Positions 26,483 through 37,148 of a DNA stretch of 64,000 nucleotides are shown piece by piece. Made by a program: the position numbers and the translations under genes. The stretch is from positions 1 through 64,000 of the forward strand of contig NZ_MZGT01000023.1 of assembly GCF_002029255.1 (NCBI RefSeq), in the 5' to 3' direction. This stretch comes from Clostridium chromiireducens (GTDB taxonomy: Bacteria; Bacillota; Clostridia; Clostridiales; Clostridiaceae). Below the pieces are notes generated by a model that did no database searches, was not told the origin of the DNA, and saw only the letters and a list, made by a program, of their open reading frames with translations. Within the stretch, counting starts at the first letter, position 1. The number at the start of each line of letters is the position of its first letter.

Positions 26483-26941
26483 CTATTCAATATTAAGATT
26501 TGTATTATTACCCCTGCACCAATTTTTACAAAATCCTGCTTTTTTATTACACATAACTTTATCTGAACCACAGCTTGGGCAGACTGCTCTGTCTACATCA
26601 TAATTTATTTCATAAATTGTTCCACATTCTGCACATTTAAATTTACAGTGAGTTGTAGTATAATGACCACCGCTTATTCTTATTGCCTTGCCTTCTGTCA
26701 AAGCTGTAGCTACTTTTTTTCTCGCGCTATCTATTATATTTTGAAAAGTCTGTCTTGATACCTGCATTTTTTCTGCACATTCTTCTTGGTTTAAGTCTTC
26801 TATATCTTTAAGTCTCATTGCTTCAAGCTCTTCTACTTTTAAAGTCATCTCCTCAAATTGACATTTTGGTTTTCCCCATGGTACAAAATAATCATCTTCC
26901 GGAAAAAACTCAACTCTCCTGAATTTTGTTGGTCTTGCCAT
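26483..26941 (-). CDS. DUF134-family helix-turn-helix protein
   Basis: A 152-residue protein. The N-terminus MARPTKFRRVEFFP and the sigma-like helix-turn-helix LNQEECAEKMQVSRQTFQNII are typical of DUF134. The C-terminus adds a zinc-ribbon-like part (CKFKCAECG ... CPSCGSDK) and CNKKAGFCKNWC. Family members sit beside NifX-like and Mrp genes and are thought to regulate them. It is single here, and its start follows GGAGG. The DNA site is unknown. Confidence 0.9.
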   Translation of the reverse strand: MARPTKFRRVEFFPEDDYFVPWGKPKCQFEEMTLKVEELEAMRLKDIEDLNQEECAEKMQVSRQTFQNIIDSARKKVATALTEGKAIRISGGHYTTTHCKFKCAECGTIYEINYDVDRAVCPSCGSDKVMCNKKAGFCKNWCRGNNTNLNIE

Positions 26942-27110
26942 CGTATATCCTCCCTGGATTACTATATATTCAAATTGATATAATACTAAATCTGTTTTAA
27001 ATGTTTATATATTTAATTATACTCAATTTGATAAAAAGCTTCAAATCTATATAATAACAACACCTTATTTTTACGATAAAAGGTATTTTTTAACCTCATA
27101 ATGTTTAATA

Positions 27111-29105
27111 CTATATTATAAATCTATTTACCTGTTCTGACATTTCTTCAGTCATTTTACTTAGAACTTCTGAAGATGATGCTACCTCCTCAGAAGATGC
27201 ATTTAACTCTTCAGAAGATGCTGATATCTCTTCGGAAGATGCTGAATTTTCTTCTGATATAGCAGAGATACACGTTAATTTATCTACAATATTATTTTTC
27301 GAAGAGTTCAAATCTATTGCCGTTGAATTTATGTATTCTATTTTAGGAATAATATTATTAATTGAGTCAATTATATTCTCAAATGATTCTGCCGAATAAT
27401 TTATAATTTTAACTTGATCATCTAATTCATCAATCATGTTATTTGTATCATTAGAAATTAAAATAGCTTCTTTTTCAATCTCTTGGATAAGCTTATTTAT
27501 GTTTTCCGATGAATTCTTACTCTCTTCTGCTAATTTTCTTATTTCATCAGCAACTACAGAAAATCCTCTTCCAGACTCACCAGCTCTTGCTGCTTCTATA
27601 GCTGCATTTAGTGCAAGAAGATTTGTTTGATCAGCAATACTATTAATTATATTAGTAATATCATTTATTTGTTTAATGCTTTGAGTTAATTGTAATATTT
27701 TTTCACTAAAGCTATTGAACGAGATATCTATATTTTTTATAGAGCTTTTCATATTTTCCATATTGTCGCTATTCTCTTTAGCCTTTAAGTTAATATCCTG
27801 AGAATTTCTATCTATTACATTTATCTCTCCAACCATATTAGTTAAACCTTCACTAAAGCTATCTAACAATTGAGTAGAACTTATTAATTCTTCTGCTTGA
27901 GAGCTATTACCTAAAGCTACATTATTTATCGCTAAAGCAATATTTTCAGAAGAAGATGACATTTCTTGTGATACTGAAGAAAGATTTTGTGCCTGATCAT
28001 GGATTTTATCAGAACTTTCTCTTATGCTAAGTATCATTCCACTAAGAGATGTTTTCATTTCTATAATTGATTTAGCCATTTGTCCAATTTCATCTTTTGA
28101 ATTAATATATTTAGAGCTTACTTCAAAACTTAAATCTCCTTTTGCTAATCTATCTAAGTGCTTTGAAGTACGTTTTATAGCATCTGCAATTTTATTAGAA
28201 ATTAAGTAAATGAATATAATGCCAATAACTAAAAATATAAAAGAAGTTGCAGCTATTGACATTCGCATGGCTGTTAATTGGGATAAGATTTCATTTTCGT
28301 TTATAACAACTGCTATTGACCAATTCGTATTATTAACAGGAGCATATCCAACATACTTATTTACTCCATTATAGTAATAATATCCAGTTCCAGCGTTACC
28401 TTGTGTCATTGTAGTAATTACACCTGCTAAACCATTTAATTTACTATCCTTTTTTGCTTCTTCAATTGGGTTGTACATTTTTTTTACAAGATCCACATTA
28501 GTATGAGCCACAACAACTCCACTTTTATTTACCATAAAGGCATTCCCTGTTTCTCCAAACTTAACATTATTAGTGAACTTACTTAATGCATCACTGCTTA
28601 CAGTAGAAACCAGAACTCCTACTATAGAATCATTAAATTTTACAGGTATAGCGTAAGCAATAACAACAGAACCATCAGTTTTACTTATTATTGGATCTGA
28701 TATATTTTTTGAACCAGATTTTGCTTTTTGAAAATATTCCCTATCGTTAACATTACTAGTTTTCTCATCTGAATATAGCACATCTCCCTTAAGGTCAGCT
28801 ATTCCCATTTTTATATAACCTAATCTTTTAGCTTCACTCTTAAGTATCTTAATCTTATTTTCGTATGGATTATTGGGATCGGCTATGTCCTCTCTAGATG
28901 CAAGTGATTCTAATGTCATTAAATCTCCCATAAATTTTTGCTCTACACTACTGGCTGTTTGAATAGCTATTTGAGGAAGAGTACTGTTAACATTAGATAC
29001 AAGAGCTTTCTTTGATGTAATATATGAATCCAGACCAAAACCTATACACATTATCAATATTAGCATCCCTAAACTAATCATCATTTTCGTTTTTATACTT
29101 TTCAT
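27111..29105 (-). CDS. Methyl-accepting chemotaxis protein with Cache sensor
   Basis: A 664-residue chemoreceptor. Membrane segment about 8-28, then an extracellular double-Cache domain (about 35-275, with [18 protein letters not shown]), a second membrane segment (about 280-305), HAMP and a long coiled-coil signalling domain. The hairpin tip is [40 protein letters not shown]. The last 60 residues contain SSEE repeats. The ATG at 29105 has GGGGG upstream. The ligand is probably a small organic molecule. No chemotaxis core genes lie nearby. Confidence 0.93.
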   Translation of the reverse strand: MKSIKTKMMISLGMLILIMCIGFGLDSYITSKKALVSNVNSTLPQIAIQTASSVEQKFMGDLMTLESLASREDIADPNNPYENKIKILKSEAKRLGYIKMGIADLKGDVLYSDEKTSNVNDREYFQKAKSGSKNISDPIISKTDGSVVIAYAIPVKFNDSIVGVLVSTVSSDALSKFTNNVKFGETGNAFMVNKSGVVVAHTNVDLVKKMYNPIEEAKKDSKLNGLAGVITTMTQGNAGTGYYYYNGVNKYVGYAPVNNTNWSIAVVINENEILSQLTAMRMSIAATSFIFLVIGIIFIYLISNKIADAIKRTSKHLDRLAKGDLSFEVSSKYINSKDEIGQMAKSIIEMKTSLSGMILSIRESSDKIHDQAQNLSSVSQEMSSSSENIALAINNVALGNSSQAEELISSTQLLDSFSEGLTNMVGEINVIDRNSQDINLKAKENSDNMENMKSSIKNIDISFNSFSEKILQLTQSIKQINDITNIINSIADQTNLLALNAAIEAARAGESGRGFSVVADEIRKLAEESKNSSENINKLIQEIEKEAILISNDTNNMIDELDDQVKIINYSAESFENIIDSINNIIPKIEYINSTAIDLNSSKNNIVDKLTCISAISEENSASSEEISASSEELNASSEEVASSSEVLSKMTEEMSEQVNRFII

Positions 29106-29244
29106 TATTATTCCCCCTAGATTATTTTCATTAAAATTCCCGATTCTCAAATTTCCGTCAATAGTTTTAATTATTGAACATTAAATATATAACTATTTTC
29201 TATTAAGTAATCCTCAAACAATGGCTTATTAGTAATAGTTGATT

Positions 29245-30222
29245 TTATCGTCTTGTCATATAAACCATCAAATCCTTGGTGAATTTTTCCCCATCGATTA
29301 ATTTTAATTTCACACCTAGAAGATGAGAGGACAAATTTAATATAAAAACATTAACCTTTGATGACTCCAGCATATTCATACCAGTTTCCAAAAATATCTG
29401 GAAAGCTTCAAAAGGATCAATCTTGTTTTTGTAAACTCTATTTGTAGTCATTGCATCATATATATCTGCGATGGATATTATTTTTGCGTATTCTCCTATG
29501 TAGTCCCCTGTTACTCCATTAGGATAACCTGATCCATCTAATCTTTCATGGTGCATTAAAATGCTTTTTTTGATATCATAGTTAAGATTAATCTCATTTT
29601 TTAACATACTATAACCCAATGTTGTATGTCTTTTAATTATCTTAAATTCTTCAGCAGTTAACTTTCCTTTTTTATTTAATATGTGTCCAGGAATCCTTAA
29701 TTTGCCTATATCATGCAAAAGTCCAGCTATTATTAAGTCTAATATTTCAGAACTATGCATACCTGACCATTTTCCAATAAACATCGCATAGAAACTTACA
29801 TTTAGACTGTGATAAATCTCATAATATTCATATTTTCTTATCTCGCGGATATATTTAATTATGCAATCTATGTTGTTATTATTTTCATACACCAATTTTG
29901 CAACATGATTTAGTATACTGATTTTTAAAGTTTTTTCTTGAGCTAAATCTTGAAATATTTCTTTCAATGAAATTATGCATTCTTCATAGCAGACCTTTAT
30001 TTTATTGTAATCGCCCTCTTCTACATAGCTTTGTTCAAACTCAGATACATCATATATCCAAATACTTTGTATATCCACTTTTATCAATTCATATTTTACG
30101 AAGTTATTAATAATAGTATCTTTCTCTGCTATTTTTAAACCTTTCCGACTTATTACGTCCCTAGATAATACATTCCCAAGCATACTATCTATTAAATTTA
30201 TTTTTATTTCATCCACTCTCAC
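29245..30222 (-). CDS. HD-GYP domain protein (probable cyclic-di-GMP phosphodiesterase)
   Basis: A 325-residue protein. The N-terminal 110 residues are a poorly conserved helical region. The HD-GYP domain shows HSLNVSFYAM, LLHDIGKLRIPGHIL, HTTLGYSML, HHERLDGSGYPNGV and IISIADIYDAMTTNR, with all catalytic metal ligands present. It lies 28 bases after the single-domain response regulator and is probably its output. It would cleave cyclic-di-GMP or a related dinucleotide. Confidence 0.9.
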   Translation of the reverse strand: MRVDEIKINLIDSMLGNVLSRDVISRKGLKIAEKDTIINNFVKYELIKVDIQSIWIYDVSEFEQSYVEEGDYNKIKVCYEECIISLKEIFQDLAQEKTLKISILNHVAKLVYENNNNIDCIIKYIREIRKYEYYEIYHSLNVSFYAMFIGKWSGMHSSEILDLIIAGLLHDIGKLRIPGHILNKKGKLTAEEFKIIKRHTTLGYSMLKNEINLNYDIKKSILMHHERLDGSGYPNGVTGDYIGEYAKIISIADIYDAMTTNRVYKNKIDPFEAFQIFLETGMNMLESSKVNVFILNLSSHLLGVKLKLIDGEKFTKDLMVYMTRR

Positions 30223-30250
30223 ACCTCAATACTGCTTTAAAATATTCTAT

Positions 30251-30643
30251 TTAAATTAACCCAAGCTTATTTAGTGCTTGGTCCAATACCTTACTATTTA
30301 TAGGTTTTTCGATATATACATCATAACCTTCAGTTAGTGATTCATTTACAAATTGTGTCTCAGCTAATGCCGTTATTACAATCACCTTTACATATTGATT
30401 TTTTTTCATTCTTTTTTTTCTTTCAAGCTCTCTAATAGATTTTAAGACCTTAACTCCATTCACCTTGGGAATCATTATATCCAGGCAAATTAAATCATAA
30501 GGCATACCTTCCTGCAAACCTATCAAATATGCATCCAAAGCCTCCATCCCATCTATTGTTATGTCGCATTCCCCGTATTGTGATAAACTTTTTTGTAGAA
30601 ATAATCTACTCACTTCGTCATCTTCAACTATTAAAATCTTCAT
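30251..30643 (-). CDS. Single-domain response regulator
   Basis: A 130-residue receiver domain with no output. The acidic pair is in VEDDE and the phospho-acceptor Asp in LICLDIMIPKV; the Thr/Ala (VITALAE) and Lys (EKPIN) switch residues are present. The gene starts inside the end of the hybrid kinase gene (20-base overlap) with AGGAG upstream. It probably relays phosphate between the kinase and the HD-GYP protein. Confidence 0.92.
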   Translation of the reverse strand: MKILIVEDDEVSRLFLQKSLSQYGECDITIDGMEALDAYLIGLQEGMPYDLICLDIMIPKVNGVKVLKSIRELERKKRMKKNQYVKVIVITALAETQFVNESLTEGYDVYIEKPINSKVLDQALNKLGLI

Positions 30644-33362
30644 TATTTATATCTCCTGTACTTTTAATCATAAGTTTATAAAATCTATGATATTCATCAT
30701 TTATTTTTGTTACTAATTTTCTAATCTTTTCCAATTCATACTTTCTTGCTGCAAGTTCTATTTTAAAAGCTATAATTTTTAATGATTCTGCTCCAACCTT
30801 GTTTGATAGAATTTTGATTTCATGAGCTTCCTTCTCAATTAAATGCAGATCACCTATATTCAATAAATTGTTTATTGTACTTATAGAAAGGTTCAATTTC
30901 TCCATACTACGCAAGTCTTCGTCTTTTGCCTCAATATTTAAAAGCGGCGCCACTATAAAATCCCCATTATGACTCACTGTAAAATTTTTATACGGAATTG
31001 CCTCAATATGATCTTCACAAGTAATTTTATCAATAACATTAAATAACTCCTCCATTTGAAAAGGCTTCGAAATATATTCATCCATTCCCATTGAAATGAA
31101 TCTATCTCTATCACCTTGAAGTGCATAAGCAGTCATAGCAATTATTAAGGTACGTTCACCTATTAAACTCTCCCTTTTTCGTATTTCCTTAGTTACGGAC
31201 ATTCCATCCATTTCTGACATCTGGATATCCATAAAAATGATGTCATATTTATTAGATTCTAAAAGTTTTAAAGCAGACTCTCCATTATCTGTGCTGTCCA
31301 CTAAATATCCCCTTTTTTTAAGCATTAATGACGTTACTTCTCTATTGACTTCATCATCTTCAACTATCAAAATATGTAATGGAATTGGTGGTTTCTCCAC
31401 GTTAATCTTTGCTACTGAAATTTCTTCCTGTTGTTTTGAAATTTTAAACTTAATTACAAAATAAAATGTACATCCTTTTCCTTCTTGACTTTCAAACCAT
31501 ATGCGCCCATCCATCATCTCAACCAACTGTTTAGAGATAGCAAGACCTAAGCCAGTACCTCCATATTTTCTCGAAAACGACCCATCTACCTGAGTAAAGC
31601 TCTTAAATAATTTCTCATTCCCATCTTCAGAAATACCAATACCTGTATCTATAACAGCAAATTGCACTTCTATATTATCTTTATCACTTGAGAGTTTTGT
31701 GAGCTGCAAACATACTTCTCCATTTTCAGTAAACTTAATAGCATTATGAATCAAATTATTCAAAACTTGCTGAAGTCTATTAGGATCACCCATTACGTAT
31801 TTCTCTATTGTACAAGAATGTTTCACATTTAATTCCAGACCCTTTTGAGCCGCGAAAGGTGAATGAAGTTTGATTATTTCTCCTACAAGCTCTATGATAT
31901 TAAAATGAATGTTCTCTATTATCAATTTACCCACTTCTATTTTTGAGAAATCTAGTACATCATTAATGGTTTTAATAAGATTTTTAGTACATTTCTGTGC
32001 TGTATTAAGATATCCTCTTTGTTCATCATCAATATTAGTAGAAAGTGTCAAATCTATCATTCCTGTAATTCCATTAAGCGGAGTTCGAATCTCATGACTC
32101 ATATTCGCTAAAAATTCACTTTTTGCTTTATTAGCCAATTCTGCATCTTCTTTAGCTTTTTGCAATTCATATTCTGCCTTTTTTCTTTCAGTTAAGTCAG
32201 TTAATATAATAATAAAATAATATTTTTCTGGACTGTATATCAACCTAGAATACCATTTACTGTCATCATGTGAGTAGTAATCACCCTCTGGTATATATAC
32301 TCCTTCTAAGGCCACCTTCGCCACAGTATTAAGTATCAATTGAGCCGTATCTGCAGATCCATTGAAAACTTCCGAAAATCTTTTTCCAATAATCTTTTTT
32401 CTTTCGTAACCACCCATTTCCGCGAAAGCTTCATTTACCTCAATATATTCAAAATCAACAGGAACTCCATTTTCATCTAATAAGATTTTGCCGTAACCTA
32501 ATCCGCTTTTAAAATTCATAAAAAGTTTCTTAAACTTCACTTCACTCTTATATAATGACTCAATTACTTGTTTCCTTTCAGAAACATCTCTTATAATACT
32601 TATCAAAACACATTTATTTCCCGTTTTTATTATTTGACAATTTACTTCTACTGGAAAGAAAGTTTTATCTTTTCTATAATGCACTGCTTCAAAGGATAGA
32701 TTATTTTGAATTCCCTGCATTGGTTCGTTGGTTCTATCAGCATATTTACGTATATCATATATGCTTAATGATAAAAGTTCTTCCCTAGTATAACCGTATA
32801 CTTTTATTGCTGCCTGATTTGCATCGATAATTCTTCTACTACTAAGATCTATAAATAAAATAATATCTAGTGTAAATTTAGAAAGCAGTTGATACTTTTC
32901 TAAGTCTTCTTGTTTTTTTCTTAAATTATCTCTCTCGTTTCTTAATTCTTCTTCCATTTTGATGATTTTAGTAATGTCACGAAACACCATTACAACGCCT
33001 GAAATAATACCATTCCCATCCTTTATTGGAGAACAGCTAGCGGATAAGTATATTTTTTTTCCGTCCTTAGACATAATAACTGAACGTTTTTTTAGACCTA
33101 CTGCATCACCAGACCGTAATGTTAATTCTCTAACACTTTCCATTGGTTCATTAGTCGCGATATCAATTAAATTGATGATTTCATCAAAATGTTTACCTAT
33201 TGCTTCCTCTGATTTCCATCCTGTAATAAGTTCACCAGCATTATTTATAAATTCAATAACTCCATTAACATCAGTAGAAACTACCCCGTCACCTACACAC
33301 TCTAAAATCGTAGCCATACGTTCTTTTTTTAAACAATCTTCATGTTCACGTTTTATCTTCAT
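30624..33362 (-). CDS. PAS-containing hybrid histidine kinase with receiver and Hpt-like domain
   Basis: A soluble kinase of about 912 residues with no membrane segment. Order: three PAS domains (roughly 10-130, 155-265 and 270-395), HisKA (phospho-His in NMSHEIRTPLNG), HATPase (NNLIHNAIKFT, DTGIGI, GGTGLGLAI), a receiver domain (VEDDE, IIFMDIQM, SKPF) and a C-terminal helical domain. That last domain has AHEIKILSNKVGA, a degenerate Hpt motif that keeps the His but lacks the Gly. The ATG at 33362 is preceded by GGAGG at a longish spacing; a GTG 12 codons upstream has no site. It heads an operon with a response regulator and an HD-GYP protein, so its output is probably cyclic-di-GMP turnover. 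Confidence 0.9.
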   Translation of the reverse strand: MKIKREHEDCLKKERMATILECVGDGVVSTDVNGVIEFINNAGELITGWKSEEAIGKHFDEIINLIDIATNEPMESVRELTLRSGDAVGLKKRSVIMSKDGKKIYLSASCSPIKDGNGIISGVVMVFRDITKIIKMEEELRNERDNLRKKQEDLEKYQLLSKFTLDIILFIDLSSRRIIDANQAAIKVYGYTREELLSLSIYDIRKYADRTNEPMQGIQNNLSFEAVHYRKDKTFFPVEVNCQIIKTGNKCVLISIIRDVSERKQVIESLYKSEVKFKKLFMNFKSGLGYGKILLDENGVPVDFEYIEVNEAFAEMGGYERKKIIGKRFSEVFNGSADTAQLILNTVAKVALEGVYIPEGDYYSHDDSKWYSRLIYSPEKYYFIIILTDLTERKKAEYELQKAKEDAELANKAKSEFLANMSHEIRTPLNGITGMIDLTLSTNIDDEQRGYLNTAQKCTKNLIKTINDVLDFSKIEVGKLIIENIHFNIIELVGEIIKLHSPFAAQKGLELNVKHSCTIEKYVMGDPNRLQQVLNNLIHNAIKFTENGEVCLQLTKLSSDKDNIEVQFAVIDTGIGISEDGNEKLFKSFTQVDGSFSRKYGGTGLGLAISKQLVEMMDGRIWFESQEGKGCTFYFVIKFKISKQQEEISVAKINVEKPPIPLHILIVEDDEVNREVTSLMLKKRGYLVDSTDNGESALKLLESNKYDIIFMDIQMSEMDGMSVTKEIRKRESLIGERTLIIAMTAYALQGDRDRFISMGMDEYISKPFQMEELFNVIDKITCEDHIEAIPYKNFTVSHNGDFIVAPLLNIEAKDEDLRSMEKLNLSISTINNLLNIGDLHLIEKEAHEIKILSNKVGAESLKIIAFKIELAARKYELEKIRKLVTKINDEYHRFYKLMIKSTGDINNEDFNS

Positions 33363-33426
33363 TACTATATCTATCCTCCTTTCCTGTAAATTTATCACGT
33401 AAAATAGTCATAAACTGCGTTTATTA

Positions 33427-34017
33427 TCAACACCCTTTAAATGAATCCAAAAAAACTTTGAGAGTTATAATTATCTGTTGTTTAAATTTAAAGGTATATT
33501 TACTTTTTCTCCATCTATGTACAATCATTAAGAATGAGCCAACCACTATATCTATTAAAATTTGACTATCTATCAAAGAATTTATCTCCCCACACTTTTG
33601 GGCCTTTTCAATAAGTGATTTAAAATACGCTATTCTATTATTTATAGTTTCCTCTGCCTGTTTAGTTAATTCTTCATACTGTAATAACATTCCTGAAATA
33701 TCTATAAGGCAGCTACTTTCTGGATAGTTTTCATAGTTTTCAGCATAAATAGATGCAAATAGTGTTATAGCTTCTGTTGGAGATAAATTTTTAGCTTCCA
33801 CAGTTTCAACAATACTTGCATCAAGTTCTGAATGATATTTTAAAACATCCGAAATAATTTCGTTCATATTTTTAAAATGGCTGAACAAGGTTCCTTCTGA
33901 TATTTTTTCGCGCTTAGCAATTTCTTTACTTGTTAATCCTTGTACACCAAGTTCACTGATAATTTCTATACTTGTTATAACTATACTATCTTTTCGATGT
34001 AACAGTGTTTTTCCCAT
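33427..34017 (-). CDS. TetR-family transcriptional regulator
   Basis: A 196-residue repressor. The N-terminal helix-turn-helix contains IISELGVQGLTSKEIAKREKISEGTLFSHFKN. The C-terminal ligand domain is diverged. GAAGGTG precedes the ATG. It lies just upstream of the hybrid kinase operon in the same direction, without an obvious transporter or efflux target. A GTAAATAC-type dyad (GAGTAAATACTCGTC) about 150 bases upstream may be part of its operator. Confidence 0.88.
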   Translation of the reverse strand: MGKTLLHRKDSIVITSIEIISELGVQGLTSKEIAKREKISEGTLFSHFKNMNEIISDVLKYHSELDASIVETVEAKNLSPTEAITLFASIYAENYENYPESSCLIDISGMLLQYEELTKQAEETINNRIAYFKSLIEKAQKCGEINSLIDSQILIDIVVGSFLMIVHRWRKSKYTFKFKQQIIITLKVFLDSFKGC

Positions 34018-34265
34018 AAATCACCTTCAACAAATCTCATTAAAGCATTATATATGTTGTAATAATAAATAACATTTAGGAAGTTTATAAACTAGGTAAA
34101 TGTTTAGAAATAGAATGTCGAAACTAATTACAACATATATACAAATAAAATGCTTTAATTTTTCAATATTCCGAGTAAATACTCGTCGTATTTATTATAT
34201 TATCTTGTCAGTATTTGTCAAGTATTTTTGCATTAATTGTCAACTTTTGTTTTATTTAAGCTTAT

Positions 34266-34313
<48 letters not shown>

Positions 34314-34443
34314 GTAATCTTTTTAATTGTATCTTGATGATACTTTGACTAACTTTTATCTTATTAACAATACATTTTTATAATAAAATACGATCAGTAC
34401 CATTATTCAGCAGACTCAACGCCCATGCTAGGCGCACAAAAAT

Positions 34444-34475
34444 AAAGAGTAGTGGTTAATTCCACTACTCTCTTT
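34444..34475 (-). terminator. Terminator of the cbiMQO operon
   Basis: On the minus strand the stem AAAGAGAGTAGTGG/CCACTACTCTTT is followed by ATTTTTG, 66 bases after the ATPase stop. Confidence 0.8.
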
Positions 34476-34541
34476 AGAAATAAAAAAATGGCATGCGAAT
34501 ATATTTTGTTGCTTTTTGTTGCTTTTAGTATAGCTTTAACA

Positions 34542-35270
34542 TTATATAATATTATTATCATATAGAAATTTACTATCGTTCATTATCTCATCATAAACAC
34601 CATCTCTTACAATCGTATGATTGCTTGAAAAAACAACAGCTCTTTTAAATACTCCTTTTACATATTCAAAGTCATGGGTAGAGCATAGAATAGTTTTTCC
34701 TGCATTATTTATTGCTATCATAAATTCCCTTAGGAATCTCTTAGTTTTAGGATCAAGTCCATTCATTGGTTCATCAAATATATAAACATCTGGATTTAAA
34801 ACCACTACAGAAGCTATAGATACCTTTTTCTTTTCTCCACCACTTAAATGATATGGCTGTCTATTTCTTAATTCTTCAATTTTTAATAATTTTAAAGTAT
34901 CTTCTACTCTTTTTTTAACTTCTTCTTCATCCATTCCCATCTGCCTTGGTCCAAATGCAATTTCATCATATACATTTGAACAAAATAGCTGTACATCTGA
35001 ATTTTGAAAAACAAAACCTATTTTTTTATGAAAAGCCTTCGAGAACTCCTCATTTTGCATTTTTTTATTATTAATTTCTTCACCTTCAAAGAAATAACTT
35101 CCACTATCAGCTACTATTAATCCATTAATCAATTTCATTAATGTAGACTTTCCACTTCCATTTACGCCTATTAAAGCGATAGCTTCTCCTTCATCAATAT
35201 GTAAATCTATATTTCTTAGTGCAGTAACTTCAGCATCATATGAATAAGAAGCATTCTCTATATCAATCAT
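34542..35270 (-). CDS. cbiO: Nickel/cobalt ECF transporter ATPase (CbiO)
   Basis: A 242-residue ABC ATPase. Walker A is GVNGSGKST, the signature LSGGEKKK, Walker B VYIFDEPMNGLDP, with the D-loop and H-loop (CSTHD) present. The Q-loop FQNSDVQLF is typical of ECF-type ATPases. It lies four bases after the CbiQ stop and is third in the operon after CbiM and CbiQ. It energises metal uptake through the T component. Confidence 0.93.
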   Translation of the reverse strand: MIDIENASYSYDAEVTALRNIDLHIDEGEAIALIGVNGSGKSTLMKLINGLIVADSGSYFFEGEEINNKKMQNEEFSKAFHKKIGFVFQNSDVQLFCSNVYDEIAFGPRQMGMDEEEVKKRVEDTLKLLKIEELRNRQPYHLSGGEKKKVSIASVVVLNPDVYIFDEPMNGLDPKTKRFLREFMIAINNAGKTILCSTHDFEYVKGVFKRAVVFSSNHTIVRDGVYDEIMNDSKFLYDNNII

Positions 35271-35274
35271 TTAA

Positions 35275-36069
35275 TCACAACCTATCAAAATAAAAATATG
35301 CACATATAAAATTTAAGTTAAGTATAATGCAAATATAATCAACTAACTTAAAATTAAATTTCATATATACTTTATATGTTCCTGTAAATCCTCTGGATTC
35401 CATTGCTCCATACATCTCTTCTGCCATTTCTTTAGACTTTATAAACATAGTTCCTACAACACCAGAAAGTGCAGTGCTTTTATTATTGTTTCTACCTACG
35501 GACCTTAATTTAAGCGCATAAACCATATTCAAAGAAAACTCGCCTAAAATCACTATATATTTCATGGTAATATCGAGTACCAAAATGAATATATCTGGTA
35601 TTTTAAATATTTTTAAAGCAATTATTAATTCATTCCATTGAGTAGTACAGGTTAATATACTAACAGAAGCAACTGAAACCAGTACTTTTAATGTAATCAT
35701 TAACGAATTATTACCATATCCTAAGAAAATAGATGGTAATAAAATAATAAATGTAAAAATTGTTGCAGCCAGACTTGCTTTGACAACATATTTTATTTCT
35801 TTTGTACTTAAAAGATTCATTAGCACAAGTATAAGTACATTTGTAATTAAAATAAAGTAAAAATTTCTGCTTAAAGAAACAAAAATAATTAGTATAAGTG
35901 TTGATATTAATTTAGTTAAGGGGTTAATTCCAAATTTAGATGTCCTTAGTTTTGTTTGCATCCTAAACCTAGCAAGTACATTAAATATAGACAGAATGCT
36001 CTTATCTATAAAAGCATTCTTGTCTTTTAGTGGTGTATAATTATCTTTTTTCAAAAGCCATTCTGGCAT
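35275..36069 (-). CDS. cbiQ: Nickel/cobalt ECF transporter T component (CbiQ)
   Basis: A 264-residue membrane protein with about five helices. The coupling motifs are in LKLRSVGRN and MEERGFTG-like AMESRGFTG near the C-terminus, which contact the ATPase. Gene order cbiM-cbiQ-cbiO and the near overlap with cbiO support the assignment. A hairpin with AGGCACAT/ATGTGCCT arms (36099-36152) lies between it and cbiM and may modulate distal expression. Confidence 0.9.
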   Translation of the reverse strand: MPEWLLKKDNYTPLKDKNAFIDKSILSIFNVLARFRMQTKLRTSKFGINPLTKLISTLILIIFVSLSRNFYFILITNVLILVLMNLLSTKEIKYVVKASLAATIFTFIILLPSIFLGYGNNSLMITLKVLVSVASVSILTCTTQWNELIIALKIFKIPDIFILVLDITMKYIVILGEFSLNMVYALKLRSVGRNNNKSTALSGVVGTMFIKSKEMAEEMYGAMESRGFTGTYKVYMKFNFKLVDYICIILNLNFICAYFYFDRL

Positions 36070-36158
36070 TAATAACTTCCTCTCTTATAACGTATATTAG
36101 GCACATTCAAAAAAATAACAAGTCTATTTGCCTTCCTATTTTCATGTGCCTTAACCAT

Positions 36159-37148
36159 TTATGCTTTTGTTGCCTTTTTCATACTTGCAATTATTCTAAA
36201 TACTAATAACAATATTGCAACTCCTGCAACTGCCGATAAAATATATCCAAAGCTTTCTGGAAGGCCTGAAACAGAATAGTCCGGCATTAATGCACTAAAA
36301 TTAAATCCACTTTCCATACCTTTAGGTATAAATCCTAACGCATTACCGCCTGTTACTACAGAACCTATTTCATCAGTTCCCCATTCTCCCCAAGCTGTTC
36401 CTTCAGCCAATAGCCCTATAGGGGATAAACATATTAAACCTATTATTAGAGCATATATAGGTTTTACCTTTGACACAGATCCTTCATAAATAACTCCAGG
36501 GGAAACCTTTTTTATAAAACTTACTACTCCAACAGTTATAATTCCCTCTATCACTCCTGCAACTGCAAGATGTGGAATAAGCATTGCAGGTACAGAAATT
36601 GACAAAGGATACGGACAGTATAATGGCATACCTGCTGAATCTACAAAAAGCAATGGTTGTATACCAAATTCTATCGCTGCACATAAAGCTCCAATATTTA
36701 ATCCAATATATGAAGCAATAAAAATTGAAATATATTCTCCTTTATCACTTTTTAATATCTCTCTTAAAAATTTGTAAATATAATATCCTGCAAATGGAAT
36801 AACAAATGCCATATTGAAACAATTGGCTCCAAATGCTAAAATACCGCCATCTCCAAATAATAATGCTTGGAGTAAAAGTGCTATGGTTACAGAAATACAT
36901 GCTGCTTCAGGTCCTAAAAGAATAGCCAGTAACGTTCCTCCTACGGCATGTCCAGTTGTTCCTCCTGGTAATGGAACATTGAACATCATTGTTAGAAATG
37001 ATAGTGATGCACCTATCCCCATAAGTGGCATTTTCTTTTTAGTCACCTCTTTTTTAACTTTTTTTACAGCTCTCGTCCAAACTGGAACCATCACCGCACC
37101 CATAGCTGCACAGGTAGCTGGACTTAGATAGTTATCTGGAATATGCAT
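36159..37148 (-). CDS. cbiM: Nickel/cobalt ECF transporter substrate component (CbiM/NikM with C-terminal extension)
   Basis: A 329-residue membrane protein. It begins MHIPDNYLSP; His2 and the free N-terminus form the metal site in this family. Other metal-site segments are GGTTGHAVGG and FGANCFNMA. The last 100 residues add two helices flanking a soluble loop (ALMPDYSVSGLPES) that resembles the PDGLE/N component, so it is a probable M-N fusion. The ATG at 37148 has AGGAGG upstream. Nickel versus cobalt cannot be decided. A second, decayed copy of its 5' end lies at 42353-42457. Confidence 0.92.
   Translation of the reverse strand: MHIPDNYLSPATCAAMGAVMVPVWTRAVKKVKKEVTKKKMPLMGIGASLSFLTMMFNVPLPGGTTGHAVGGTLLAILLGPEAACISVTIALLLQALLFGDGGILAFGANCFNMAFVIPFAGYYIYKFLREILKSDKGEYISIFIASYIGLNIGALCAAIEFGIQPLLFVDSAGMPLYCPYPLSISVPAMLIPHLAVAGVIEGIITVGVVSFIKKVSPGVIYEGSVSKVKPIYALIIGLICLSPIGLLAEGTAWGEWGTDEIGSVVTGGNALGFIPKGMESGFNFSALMPDYSVSGLPESFGYILSAVAGVAILLLVFRIIASMKKATKA

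Noticed and set aside
36484..36684. Antisense open frames over cbiM and many other genes
   Set aside because: They follow the codon pattern of the true gene on the other strand and lack ribosome sites and recognisable domains.
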